64,000 nucleotides of DNA from a virus, in the IMG/VR virus record IMGVR_UViG_3300043411_000910, positions 1 through 64,000 of that record. The stretch is one strand, 5' to 3'. Below are positions 1 to 8,113 of this stretch, piece by piece. The position numbers and the translations under genes are program-made. A model generated the notes under the pieces. That model searched no databases, was not told the DNA's origin, and worked only from the letters and a program-made list of their open reading frames with translations. The stretch's first letter is position 1, and every line of letters starts with the position of its first letter.

Positions 1-2
1 AT

Positions 3-212
3 AAGATAAATCCAGATGTTCAAGGTCCATTAAAGATATTAGGAAGACAATTATTAATGGAAAGATTTATGGAATTACAACCAGAAGTTGATTTATTATT
101 GGATTTGGATAAATATTCAAAATCAAGGTTAATAAATAAGGCGTCAGATAAGTATAAACCATTAGCAAAATATTTTCTGAAGGTAATACGTGTAACTGAA
201 GATGCTTATTAA
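3..212 (+). CDS. C-terminal fragment of an unknown protein (5' end outside window)
   Basis: An open frame enters from the left edge and ends with TAA at 210-212, giving about 69 residues rich in Leu, Lys and Asp. It contains a Pro-Asp-Val-Gln-Gly-Pro segment followed by a helical Leu/Glu stretch. I do not recognise the family. It reads in the same direction as the downstream genes. A sigma70-like promoter sits right after its stop, so it is probably the last gene of an upstream transcript. Confidence 0.6.
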   Translation, partial: KINPDVQGPLKILGRQLLMERFMELQPEVDLLLDLDKYSKSRLINKASDKYKPLAKYFLKVIRVTEDAY

Positions 213-237
213 AAGTTTTTAAGATAGAATCTATAAT
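209..237 (+). promoter_or_regulatory. Possible sigma70-like promoter
   Basis: TTAAAA (209-214; four of six matches to TTGACA), a 17-nt spacer and a perfect TATAAT (232-237) lie 33 nt upstream of the 834-codon gene. In AT-rich DNA such matches arise by chance, so this is only a candidate. Confidence 0.35.
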
Positions 238-269
238 ATTTTCCTAGATCAATAAGTAAATATAATTTT

Positions 270-2774
270 ATGTTTAATAATTTTATGTTTAAATTTGATT
301 TGATAAGAAAAGAATTATGTGTATTTGGCGCAAATTTATCTAATAATGAAATTAAAAAAATAGAAGATGAGTATTATGAAAAAGAGCAAGTTAAGCCTAA
401 TGATTTTGAAGAAGAAAAAAAGCTAATAGCAAATGAAATTAATAAAATATTTTCTTTGGTCATAAAAGCCTCAACTAGTGTAAATGGTATTTTTAACAAA
501 TTAGACAAATTTCTTTATGATGTCTTAAAATTTTGCAAAGATAATAAAATTAAGTGTTCTGATGAAATATATCGTGTTAAGTACAGAAATTCTGAAAATT
601 ATAAAGAGACATTAGAAATATTAGAATATATAAAAAGTAATATCCCAAGAACCAATAAGTTTGGGATTCAGTCTGGGTTATCAATTGATGTATTAAAAGA
701 AAGATATGAACAAATTAAAGATGTGTGTTTGCATATTGATAAAGCAAATGCTAAGTATGACAAAAACATTAGCATATTTAATAAACTTAAGGAAAGAATA
801 ATTAATAAGCCTAATAATGAAGATTACACTCTTTATGATCATATAAGAGATTCGATGATGTCTGGGGATTTTGAAACTTACGAATTGTATACAGAGTTTC
901 ATAAAATAAGCTATTTCACAAATGAGATGGCAATAAATAATGAAAATGGTATTGAAAGAAATCAAAACAAAAAACGCCTTGATTTAGAAAATACTTTACT
1001 ACCTGTAAATGAATTAATAAATAGGATAAACAAATGGAAAGAGCTTTTTAAGTTTATTACACCAACAGTATTTATAGAGCTTGAAGATTTTAAAAAAGAA
1101 ACTGAGCATTATGCTATAAAAATAAAAAACATAAAATCTTTTCAGGATCTTGAAAATTTAAAAGATCATTCAATTTTTCTTAGAAATATTATTGAGAACA
1201 CAAACACATTCTCTTATATACACCAACTGTTTAGTCCAATGATTGAGAGTTCAAAATCATTATCTAATGAGGAGAAAGAAATTTTCAGAAACATTATTAG
1301 TGATTCTAACAAGATTGTATCAGAGAATGATCTAAAGAAAATTGTAATCGAAGAGTTATTTTTAAATAATAATTCAAAGTCATTTCAGCCGAAAGAATTG
1401 CAAACCTTGAAATATATGTTTAAAACAACAACGGCAAAAGATCTTTTTATGTTATGTAGGAGAACTTATACATACAAAAATGATTTGAAAAATTTTGTTA
1501 AATTTATTACAGAAATAAACTTTTCAAAGAATGAATTACAGGAAATATTTTCAAAAAATATACCTAACCTAATGAAGATATATGAATATGTAGATAATGA
1601 AGATTTTACTGGAAAACCATATAATACTGGCAGCAAAGGTTATGTTTATTTACAATCAGATTTAAAAGAAATATTTTATAATTTAGCAATATCAAATAAA
1701 AGTTTCGATCTATTACCAGATATTTTTAGGGATATTCATAACTTTGATGAAAACTCATCAAAAATACAGAAATCCGTAAACATCTATAATACATTAAATA
1801 GAAAAAATCAAAAAGCTTCAGCGGCTATAACTGAAACAAGAATACAAGATCTTATTTATAAAAATATACAAAACAATTCTAGATTATTAACTTTAATATC
1901 ATCTAATAAAAATTACAATTCATTTAATACGGCTCAAGGCAAAGATCTTTATAGAAACTATATAGAATTAAATAAATATAATTTTGATATTAATAAACTA
2001 AAGTCCAAATTTAAAATCACAACAGAGCAGATTAAAGAAATATTATCAACATATACAGATGAAGAATATCAAAAATATCTTACAATAATAAAAGATATCT
2101 TTGATAAAAATGTAAAAATAAATGTTGCTGATAGTAAAGTAAAACAACTTAACTCTAAGATAAAAACATTTATTGAAGTATTAAAAAATACAACTGTATA
2201 TGCAAAATATAATAAAGTTGCTGAGCCAAAGAATCAGGTATTTTCTAAATTATCAGAAGAAGTAGAAGGATTTACTTTTAGATCAATGCCAAATAAAGAT
2301 TTTGATATGTTAAACAAAATTGGAATTGAAACTAACTGTTGTCAATTTGTTGGTGGAGCAGGAAGTGATGCAGCAGTAGATTCATTTATAAATTCAATGG
2401 CAAGTGTTCTTGTTTTAGAAAAAGATGGCAATCTTATTTCTCAAAGTTATTTTCATTATGTACCAGTAGAATCAGATCCTAATGGTCCTGGTATTATTCT
2501 CGACAACGTAGAGACTAATGATGATAATGTTGAGAGGTATGTAAGATCATCTAAATATTCTTTAGATTTATTGTATAAACTTTATGGAGAAAAAGTTTGC
2601 AATAGGTTAAATCTAAAATATGTAAAATGTGGAAAGCAATATAATAAATTAACTAGCTCCTTTTTTACAAAAGGCATACAAGATCAAGATTATAGAACAT
2701 TTAAAACAAAAGATGTTTACACAGATTTTGATCCGGAAGATCACTTGGACGTTTATAATTTTAACAAAAAATAA
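270..2774 (+). CDS. Large protein of unknown function with a C-terminal Cys-Cys-Gln/Gly-Gly-Ala-Gly domain
   Basis: This encodes 834 residues. About the first 650 are mostly alpha-helical, charged and rich in Asn, Lys and Ile, with no motif I can name. The last 170 or so change character. Around residue 688 there is Thr-Asn-Cys-Cys-Gln, then Gly-Gly-Ala-Gly, a hydrophobic strand ending in Lys-Asp-Gly, Ile-Ser-Gln-Ser, and Leu-Asp-Asn-Val-Glu. I have seen this arrangement in uncharacterised large-phage proteins, and it loosely resembles the C-terminal domain of PcfJ-like proteins; that is recollection, not a search. The first ATG (270) lacks a clear Shine-Dalgarno sequence, and a second ATG lies at 285. 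The capsid gene follows. A structural or early-infection role is possible but unproven. Confidence 0.75.
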   Translation: MFNNFMFKFDLIRKELCVFGANLSNNEIKKIEDEYYEKEQVKPNDFEEEKKLIANEINKIFSLVIKASTSVNGIFNKLDKFLYDVLKFCKDNKIKCSDEIYRVKYRNSENYKETLEILEYIKSNIPRTNKFGIQSGLSIDVLKERYEQIKDVCLHIDKANAKYDKNISIFNKLKERIINKPNNEDYTLYDHIRDSMMSGDFETYELYTEFHKISYFTNEMAINNENGIERNQNKKRLDLENTLLPVNELINRINKWKELFKFITPTVFIELEDFKKETEHYAIKIKNIKSFQDLENLKDHSIFLRNIIENTNTFSYIHQLFSPMIESSKSLSNEEKEIFRNIISDSNKIVSENDLKKIVIEELFLNNNSKSFQPKELQTLKYMFKTTTAKDLFMLCRRTYTYKNDLKNFVKFITEINFSKNELQEIFSKNIPNLMKIYEYVDNEDFTGKPYNTGSKGYVYLQSDLKEIFYNLAISNKSFDLLPDIFRDIHNFDENSSKIQKSVNIYNTLNRKNQKASAAITETRIQDLIYKNIQNNSRLLTLISSNKNYNSFNTAQGKDLYRNYIELNKYNFDINKLKSKFKITTEQIKEILSTYTDEEYQKYLTIIKDIFDKNVKINVADSKVKQLNSKIKTFIEVLKNTTVYAKYNKVAEPKNQVFSKLSEEVEGFTFRSMPNKDFDMLNKIGIETNCCQFVGGAGSDAAVDSFINSMASVLVLEKDGNLISQSYFHYVPVESDPNGPGIILDNVETNDDNVERYVRSSKYSLDLLYKLYGEKVCNRLNLKYVKCGKQYNKLTSSFFTKGIQDQDYRTFKTKDVYTDFDPEDHLDVYNFNKK

Positions 2775-2911
2775 ATGCACGAGTTACAAGTAATTAAAAT
2801 ATTTTTCAAAATATAGGAATATCAAGTTATTGTTTTTAAGTGTGCTGGAAAAGTGCATGTAAAACAAGTAAGTGTCAGGTAACTGGCGAAACAATAACTA
2901 AGGAATTCCAG

Positions 2912-3126
2912 ATGAATATGTTTAACTCAAAAGGGCAACTAAACGCCTCAGATTTCAAAGATACTCTAGCAAATCTAGTGAAGTACGCTTCATTACTAGA
3001 CAATGAGCCTTCAAATCTAGCTCTAGCCCCTTCAATGCAAGATGACAAGAAAGATGAACTAGTTGCTCGTGCAATAATGACCCAAGAAGGCAAAATTTCA
3101 CTAGCTCAAGCAATGGCAAATCCCAT
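2912..3126 (+). CDS. Major capsid protein, exon 1
   Basis: This is the N-terminal 71 residues plus two bases of codon 72 of the HK97-type major capsid protein. ATG 2912 is preceded by AAGGA at 2900-2904. An in-frame GTG at 2840 would add 24 Cys/Lys-rich residues and has no ribosome site, so I reject it. The exon ends at the U of a U-G pair in intron helix P1. Without splicing, translation stops at TAA 3134-3136 after a few intron codons. Joined to 4318-5104 it gives a continuous 333-residue protein, with an Ile codon rebuilt across the junction. The N-terminal part is Asn/Asp/Ala-rich and helical. Confidence 0.85.
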
Positions 3127-4317
3127 TAACCTCTAATTCGAGTGGGATTAAAATTTGGCTATATGCTGGAAACTCTAAAAGCTTTATCACTTTAACACCC
3201 TATAGATTAATCAAAATAGATAATCTCACAAATAGTTAAAGTAACAGAATAAAGATGATATAGACAATCAGCAGGGAAGACTGGAATGAAAAATAATCTT
3301 GAAATACTTAAAATGTACGAATCTGGTCTCTCAATAAGAGAGATAGCATTAGATAACGAATGTAGTTACGAGAAAATAAGAAAAATACTTAAAGAACAAA
3401 AAGTTAAGTGGCATCGTAATTATATAGTTGATCTAAGTGCAGAACAAATCGAAAAAATAGTAAATCAATTCTCAAAAGAAAATAAATCTATAAAAGAAAT
3501 AGCAAAATGGTTTGAAATATCACCAGGCGCTATATCAAATCTTCTAAAATCAAAAGGATTTAAGATAGAGTCAAATAGAAAATACGATATCTTGAGAGAA
3601 GTACCAATAAATAAAATACAAAAAGAATTTATAGTAGGTACTGTACTAGGTGATGGTTGTTTATATAGAGATTCAGCAAAAAGTAACTTCAAATTATCTT
3701 TTGGGCACTGTGAAGAACAAAAAGAATATTTAGAATGGAAAATAACTCAAATGAGTCCTTTTATAAATGGTTATACAAAATCAATTGATAAAAGAGGTAA
3801 TTCAGTTATGTATCAGGCTAGAACAATAAATCATAAAGATTTGAATATGTTCGCAAATATGTTTTACGATGAAAAAAGAATAAAACATGTTCCTGATAAT
3901 CTAGATATGTACTTCACACCATTAAGTTTAGCTATACTAATAATGGACGATGGCAATTTAAATGCTGGAGTTAATATGAGAATAGCAACAATGGGATTCA
4001 CAAAAGAAGAAAATGAAAAGATACAAGATTATTTAAAAAGATGTTTCGATATAAACTCTAAAGTAATGGAGTTTAACTATAAAACAAAAAAATATTACCA
4101 AATAACTTTGAATAAGAAAAATACTCAAAAGTTATCAGATATAGTTAGACCACATATAATAGAATGTATGAAATATAAAATCATGCCAGAACCCTCAACG
4201 ACTACATGCCAAATATCACAAGAAAGTAAATGTGATAATGATATAGTCTGACCCGTATAGAAATATATGGAACTAAACAGAAATGATTTAGTCGATCTAA
4301 TCAATCGTAACAAACTG
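3127..4317 (+). mobile_element. Group I intron in the major capsid gene
   Basis: The 1,191-nt intron shows recognisable core elements. P1 pairs the exon end (3119-3126, AATCCCAT) with the guide (3142-3149, GTGGGATT), leaving U3126 opposite G3142. The P element ATGCTGGAAA (3163-3172) pairs with Q AATCAGCAGG (3266-3275) to form P4. The R element CCTCAACGACTACATGCC ends at 4210, and S contains GATATAGTCTGA (4240-4251). GACTA (4200-4204) and TAGTC (4244-4248) form P7, and ATCACA (4215-4220) with TGTGAT (4231-4236) forms P8. Terminal G is 4317. The 3' exon start TCGAA pairs with TTCGA (3137-3141) just upstream of the guide as P10. These pairings together fix both splice sites. Confidence 0.88.
3286..4251 (+). 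CDS. Intron-encoded LAGLIDADG homing endonuclease
   Basis: This encodes 321 residues inside the capsid-gene intron. Residues 1-100 contain two helix-turn-helix-like segments (around 15-40 and 65-92), suited to DNA target recognition. LAGLIDADG motifs lie at about 115-125 (Val-Leu-Gly-Asp-Gly, catalytic Asp near 123) and about 214-225 (Ile-Met-Asp-Asp-Gly). The length and two motifs fit a monomeric LAGLIDADG enzyme that cleaves the intronless allele to drive intron homing. The ORF begins immediately after the Q element, whose AGGGAA could double as its ribosome site. It runs through R, P8 and S, ending with TGA in S, so its last 20 or so codons also encode the ribozyme core. A maturase role is possible but not visible. 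Confidence 0.9.
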   Translation: MKNNLEILKMYESGLSIREIALDNECSYEKIRKILKEQKVKWHRNYIVDLSAEQIEKIVNQFSKENKSIKEIAKWFEISPGAISNLLKSKGFKIESNRKYDILREVPINKIQKEFIVGTVLGDGCLYRDSAKSNFKLSFGHCEEQKEYLEWKITQMSPFINGYTKSIDKRGNSVMYQARTINHKDLNMFANMFYDEKRIKHVPDNLDMYFTPLSLAILIMDDGNLNAGVNMRIATMGFTKEENEKIQDYLKRCFDINSKVMEFNYKTKKYYQITLNKKNTQKLSDIVRPHIIECMKYKIMPEPSTTTCQISQESKCDNDIV

Positions 4318-5104
4318 TCGAAGAAATTTGGATTACCACGGAATTGCTCGTAGGGCTCTATGTATAGACCCACTAGCTCCTGGTGCTCTAGCTACATACG
4401 AAAGAGACATTGATGTTTCAGCAATGATCGTGTCTTCAAACGGTTCAGGTTCAGAATCAAGAGTTTTCGGTGATCGTATCACTGTTCCAGAATTCGAACT
4501 ATACTCAAATCCAACTGTTAGAATTGCTGAAGTCAAAAGACGCAGATTCAACATAATCGAAAGAGCTGTTCAAAAAGCCAGGCAAGAGATAATGGCTCAA
4601 GAAGACGCCGCTGTTTTCTCAGCCTTCAATGCAGCTTCAGATGTTGAAAACACCCTACAAGACGTAACTGATAATGGTCTTCTAAAGAGAGATCTAGTTG
4701 AAATCAAGACCCAAATTGATCGCTGGGATCTAGTTACATCAAAGTTCTTCATGAATATCAATGAATTCTCAGATATTCTAAAGTGGGGAGCTGGTGGTGG
4801 TCAAGGCACAGGTGGTGGTGATTTTGATCCAGTAGCCATGAGAGAAGTAATGCAAACAGGTCTATTTGGATCTATCTTTGCTGCTGACATAATGGTCTCA
4901 AAGATTGTTCCACCAGGCACAGTCTTCGGTTGTGCAGATCCAGAATTCGTAGGTGTTATGCCAATTCGTCAAGACATTGAAGTTATGCCAGCTGACGAAC
5001 CAAAACAACTAAAACTAGGTTGGGTTATCTCAGAAATAATCGGTCTAGCTATCGTAAATCCAAGAGGCGTTGCCGCTGGTAAGAAATCAGTTTCAGCTGG
5101 TTAA
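4318..5104 (+). CDS. Major capsid protein (HK97 fold), exon 2
   Basis: This is the main part of the capsid subunit, about 262 residues. After the splice the protein reads on through Gly-Ile-Ala-Arg-Arg, then Ile-Asp-Pro-Leu-Ala-Pro-Gly-Ala-Leu. It then has Ile-Thr-Val-Pro-Glu-Phe-Glu, an E-loop/spine helix with Arg-Arg-Arg-Phe-Asn and Met-Ala-Gln-Glu-Asp, and the late Val-Pro-Pro-Gly-Thr-Val-Phe and Pro-Ile-Arg-Gln-Asp motifs. It ends with a Trp-Val-Ile-Ser-Glu beta-strand before the C terminus. These are typical of HK97-type capsids of large myoviruses. A strong hairpin terminator follows within 60 nt, as expected for an abundantly made protein. The total of 333 residues is within the usual range. 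Confidence 0.9.
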
Positions 5105-5135
5105 TCTTTAAAATAAATAAAGTTATAAATTAATT

Positions 5136-5166
5136 ATGGCGTCATGATATTTTCATGACGCCATTT
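5136..5166 (+). terminator. Intrinsic terminator after the capsid gene
   Basis: A 12-bp perfect stem (5136-5147 with 5153-5164), a 5-nt loop and TTTCTAATT downstream. It would end the capsid transcript and isolate the following fibre gene. Confidence 0.8.
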
Positions 5167-5187
5167 CTAATTAAATGGAATATAGTT

Positions 5188-6390
5188 ATGAATGACTCGG
5201 CTCCAAACAAATTACAAAATGGATTTGGTAAATTTAGAGTTCTAAATATAGCCAAAGATAAAAAAACAATCAAAATATTTAATTATCAAATTTCATATTT
5301 AAAGGAAAGAAATCTATTAGAAATTCCAGGGATATCTGAAGCAGATATAAGAGCATCTTTACTAAAAGGCGAAATAAGAAATAAATTACTTGTAAATGAA
5401 ATACTGGTATTAGAGAACGATGTTGATTTATTACAATTTAATAATGATCAGAAACAATTTTTGATTGATATTGGAATAGGAGCTGGATTAGGTATTACAA
5501 TAGATCAAATAACTGGAAATATAAGCTCGTCTAGGGTAGATGGAAATTTTGATGTTAGTAGAATAGATGGCAATAGGGATTCTTCTTGTTTATGGGATTT
5601 AAATGGTGATGGTGATTTTACAGATTGGCAGCAAGTTTATGATTTTATTCAAGCTTCAAAACGACCAATAACTGTTAATTTAAGTCCAGGTCAAGAGTAT
5701 ACTATACCAAACACATCAAGCGAGTATTATTTAAAAAATTGTGTATTCAAAGCTCAATTAGGAGACTCTGGCAGTTGTGTTATTAATATAAATGATGGCA
5801 CTACATTATATGACTTGGCTGAAGGTCAAGGTGCATTTACTTTAGTTGGATATTCTTCTGACTTAAACAAGCCATCCTTAAATTTCACATCATTTAATGA
5901 TGGAATTGGTATATATTTGCAGCAATTTGGTAATTATCTTATGAATAAAGGCTCGTCACCAATGATAGTGGTTCCAGATAATTGCTTTTTTGTAATAGCA
6001 GCTAGATTTGGTGGTGGCGTAAATCAATTTGGTAGTATTGGTAATGTAATAAGACTTGGTTCTAACTGTACAATGCTAGCAACTGTGATTGGTTCACCAA
6101 TAAATTTGCCAGAAGATTGCGTATTCGGTGATTCAAGCACAATGATGATATTTCAGCAAGATGGTTCCATGATTTCTCCAAGATCGTTGAGTTTACCAAA
6201 TTTTAATGGAACTTATGTGAATGCTCCATTTGGAAATGATGCCGGCAGAGGTCAAACTACATTCAGACCACTTGGAGTCTTTAGCGCCCTAACTACTGGT
6301 ACAATGTTTTTTGATACAGATTTAGTAAAACCAATTTGGTATGATGAAGGGTCTAGTAAATGGTATGATGCAGCAGGATCAGGTGTATAA
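5188..6390 (+). CDS. Virion fibre or capsid-decoration protein with a calcium-loop motif
   Basis: This encodes 400 residues from ATG 5188. An in-frame ATG at 5155 lies inside the right arm of the capsid terminator and is unlikely to be used. The N-terminal 100 residues form a compact domain. Around residue 130 comes Asp-Leu-Asn-Gly-Asp-Gly-Asp-Phe-Thr-Asp, an EF-hand/dockerin-like calcium loop. A beta-rich Gly/Asn-rich region follows. The C terminus (Gly-Thr-Met-Phe-Phe-Asp-Thr, Lys-Pro-Ile-Trp-Tyr, Lys-Trp-Tyr-Asp-Ala) is the tail seen on many phage fibre and spike proteins. Its position right after the capsid gene suggests a head fibre or decoration protein rather than a tail fibre. The exact role is inferred. 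Confidence 0.7.
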   Translation: MNDSAPNKLQNGFGKFRVLNIAKDKKTIKIFNYQISYLKERNLLEIPGISEADIRASLLKGEIRNKLLVNEILVLENDVDLLQFNNDQKQFLIDIGIGAGLGITIDQITGNISSSRVDGNFDVSRIDGNRDSSCLWDLNGDGDFTDWQQVYDFIQASKRPITVNLSPGQEYTIPNTSSEYYLKNCVFKAQLGDSGSCVININDGTTLYDLAEGQGAFTLVGYSSDLNKPSLNFTSFNDGIGIYLQQFGNYLMNKGSSPMIVVPDNCFFVIAARFGGGVNQFGSIGNVIRLGSNCTMLATVIGSPINLPEDCVFGDSSTMMIFQQDGSMISPRSLSLPNFNGTYVNAPFGNDAGRGQTTFRPLGVFSALTTGTMFFDTDLVKPIWYDEGSSKWYDAAGSGV

Positions 6391-6569
6391 TGACCGAATA
6401 TAAAATAAAACACTATAACTCAAATGATGAGGAAGTGCATTTTTCAGACCCAGATGTTCAGTACTCAATAATTGGAAATTTAAAAATTAATAGGGGTGGG
6501 TCTAAATTTTTATGGATTGAAAATGAAAGTAACTATGTAAATCTAATGGAGATTTTGAAATTTAAATAA
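6390..6569 (+). CDS. Small protein of unknown function (59 aa)
   Basis: ATG overlaps the preceding TAA by one base (TAATG), so it is probably translationally coupled to the fibre gene. The product is acidic with a beta-like pattern and no membrane segment or known motif. Its stop codon directly abuts the stop codon of the minus-strand gene at 6570, so the two genes converge with no spacer. Confidence 0.6.
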   Translation: MTEYKIKHYNSNDEEVHFSDPDVQYSIIGNLKINRGGSKFLWIENESNYVNLMEILKFK

Positions 6570-6899
6570 TTATTCGAAATAACCTTCTATATTTATATAA
6601 AAGTTTAGAGCCTGTGTAGCTACGCTGTTATTTGTTATGAATCTTAATATTACTTGAGCAAATTCGCCTGGTTGTACACCTATTGGTGATTGTAGTGATA
6701 AGTTAATTATTTCAGTTGATAGTTGACCAATAGGAGCTGATGCTGGCAATGTTTGCACGCCTAGTGGGAATCTTCTTGGGGCTTTAGTTGTAGATGATTC
6801 AGTTGTTGCTAGAGATACAGCAGTATGTCCGAAAGCTAATGCCATTGCCCATGTTGTTGGACCACCAGCACCACCGCTTGATCCAAGAAAGCTAGACAT
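6570..6899 (-). CDS. Small beta-rich virion protein (probable capsid/fibre decoration)
   Basis: This encodes 109 residues on the minus strand. I chose the start at 6899 because its ATG overlaps the TAA of the upstream minus-strand gene by one base. A start four codons earlier (6911) is also possible. The N terminus is Gly/Ser/Ala-rich, and the remainder alternates hydrophobic and polar residues as beta-strands, ending Ile-Asn-Ile-Glu-Gly-Tyr-Phe-Glu. With its partner (6899-7213) it resembles pairs of small jelly-roll-like proteins placed near capsid genes in large phages. That resemblance comes from memory of the family and is not proven here. Confidence 0.65.
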   Translation of the reverse strand: MSSFLGSSGGAGGPTTWAMALAFGHTAVSLATTESSTTKAPRRFPLGVQTLPASAPIGQLSTEIINLSLQSPIGVQPGEFAQVILRFITNNSVATQALNFYINIEGYFE

Positions 6900-7213
6900 T
6901 AATACCCCCAAGCTTCGACGCGGACCGTTATTGGTCCTACGCTTCCAGATGCAACTCTAAACCAAACTTTTCCTATTGTTCTATTATCAAAAACCATACC
7001 CTTTGAGGCGCCACCTGAATCCATGTCTCCATGTAGAGTATTGCCATTAAACGAGTATTCTACAACTCCAGAGTCTTCTAATAAGAACATTACTCCTTGT
7101 GTTAAAAATGGGATTAGGATATCACAATCATGTGTGAATCCAGCTGATGTAACTTCAATTTTTTGGAAGAAGTTGAAATCTCTTCCATTTGTTATTGGTC
7201 CTCTATTTACCAT
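6899..7213 (-). CDS. Small beta-rich virion protein (probable capsid decoration)
   Basis: This encodes 104 residues and is the first gene of a two-gene minus-strand unit. Features include Asn-Phe-Phe-Gln-Lys near residue 14, then Phe-Thr-Gln-Gly-Val-Met-Phe-type and Val-Glu-Tyr-Ser-Phe-Asn-Gly-Asn strands, and a C-terminal Val-Arg-Val-Glu-Ala-Trp-Gly. This Val-Glu-Tyr-Ser-Phe-Asn-Gly-Asn motif occurs in small phage structural proteins I recall as head or fibre components. It is divergent from the patatin-like gene, with only 45 bp of AT-rich DNA between the two start codons, which must hold or border both promoters. Confidence 0.7.
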   Translation of the reverse strand: MVNRGPITNGRDFNFFQKIEVTSAGFTHDCDILIPFLTQGVMFLLEDSGVVEYSFNGNTLHGDMDSGGASKGMVFDNRTIGKVWFRVASGSVGPITVRVEAWGY

Positions 7214-7258
7214 ATTTCTCTTATTAATTCGATTATATTATTTAATGAATATCTAATT

Positions 7259-8113
7259 ATGAGATGTTTAGTTCTTTCTGGTGGTGCAGCAAAAGGGGCT
7301 TTCCAAGTTGGAGCGCTTATACATCTAATAATAAATCTAAAATATTCTTATAAAAATTTCTCTGGAGTTTCTGTTGGAGCATTAAATTCATCATTTTTAG
7401 CTCAATATAATGATTTAGAGCAAGGAATATTTGATTTAAGAAATTTATGGTGTAATATAAGAAAAGAAAATATTTTAAAAAGACATTTTCCATTTGGAAG
7501 ATTACATGGGCTATGGAAAAAAAGTTTATACGATTCAAAACCATTACAAGACTTAATAGATACAAATATAGATATTTATAAAATACAACAATCAAATAAT
7601 AATATAGATATTGGTTCTGTTTGCCTGAACAATGGCAAATATTCAACAGTTAATCAAGATAATAAAAACTTCATAGATCACGTTAAAGCCTCTTGTTCTT
7701 TCCCTGGATTATTTGAGCCAATATCAATAAATGATGAATTATGGTTAGATGGTGGAGTTAAATCCATAACTCCATTGCAGGCTGCAATAAACTCAGGAGC
7801 TTCTGAAATAGATGTAATACTTACATCACCAGAATCTAACAATGTATGCTTTAACAAAGGTAACTCAATAGATATTTTAAAAAGATCAATTGATCTGATG
7901 ATAGATTCTATAATAGAATCAGACATAAGAAAAGCTCAATTATACAATAAGATACTAGAGCATGAGTCTATACAGGATAAGCGTAAAGTAAATATAAATA
8001 TAATAAGACCAAATAAAGTTTTACTTAATGATTCTTTTGATTTTTCGATAGAGAAAACAAAGAATTTAATAGATATCGGCTATAATTCAGCTAGAGAGTT
8101 ATGCCAAAATTGA
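7259..8113 (+). CDS. Patatin-like phospholipase
   Basis: This encodes 284 residues from ATG 7259. A reading frame extending upstream to 7163 runs antisense through the neighbouring gene and is rejected. All patatin hallmarks are present: the oxyanion-hole loop Gly-Gly-Ala-Ala-Lys-Gly (residues 8-13), the nucleophile elbow Gly-Val-Ser-Val-Gly (Ser38), and the dyad aspartate in Asp-Gly-Gly (Asp164). The enzyme is expected to hydrolyse acyl ester bonds of membrane phospholipids. No signal peptide is visible, so it would act in the cytoplasm or be carried in the virion. Possible roles are lysis, inner-membrane disruption at entry, or remodelling of infected-cell membranes. It overlaps the next gene by 13 bp. 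Confidence 0.88.
   Translation: MRCLVLSGGAAKGAFQVGALIHLIINLKYSYKNFSGVSVGALNSSFLAQYNDLEQGIFDLRNLWCNIRKENILKRHFPFGRLHGLWKKSLYDSKPLQDLIDTNIDIYKIQQSNNNIDIGSVCLNNGKYSTVNQDNKNFIDHVKASCSFPGLFEPISINDELWLDGGVKSITPLQAAINSGASEIDVILTSPESNNVCFNKGNSIDILKRSIDLMIDSIIESDIRKAQLYNKILEHESIQDKRKVNINIIRPNKVLLNDSFDFSIEKTKNLIDIGYNSARELCQN

Noticed and set aside
693-965. Minus-strand frames inside the 834-residue gene, and similar shadows elsewhere (for example 2875-3093, 17432-17749, 21459-21884)
   Set aside because: They lie wholly within strong genes on the other strand, have biased hydrophobic or low-complexity products and no ribosome sites.
2840-2911. GTG start 24 codons upstream of the capsid ATG
   Set aside because: Lacks a ribosome site and adds Cys/Lys-rich residues, while ATG 2912 has AAGGA at good spacing.
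5155-5187. In-frame ATG 11 codons upstream of the fibre gene start
   Set aside because: It lies in the right arm of the capsid terminator hairpin and would not be translated efficiently.
7023-7258. Plus-strand reading frames, including an N-terminal extension of the patatin-like gene
   Set aside because: They are antisense to a convincing minus-strand decoration gene, and the patatin oxyanion loop begins just after ATG 7259.
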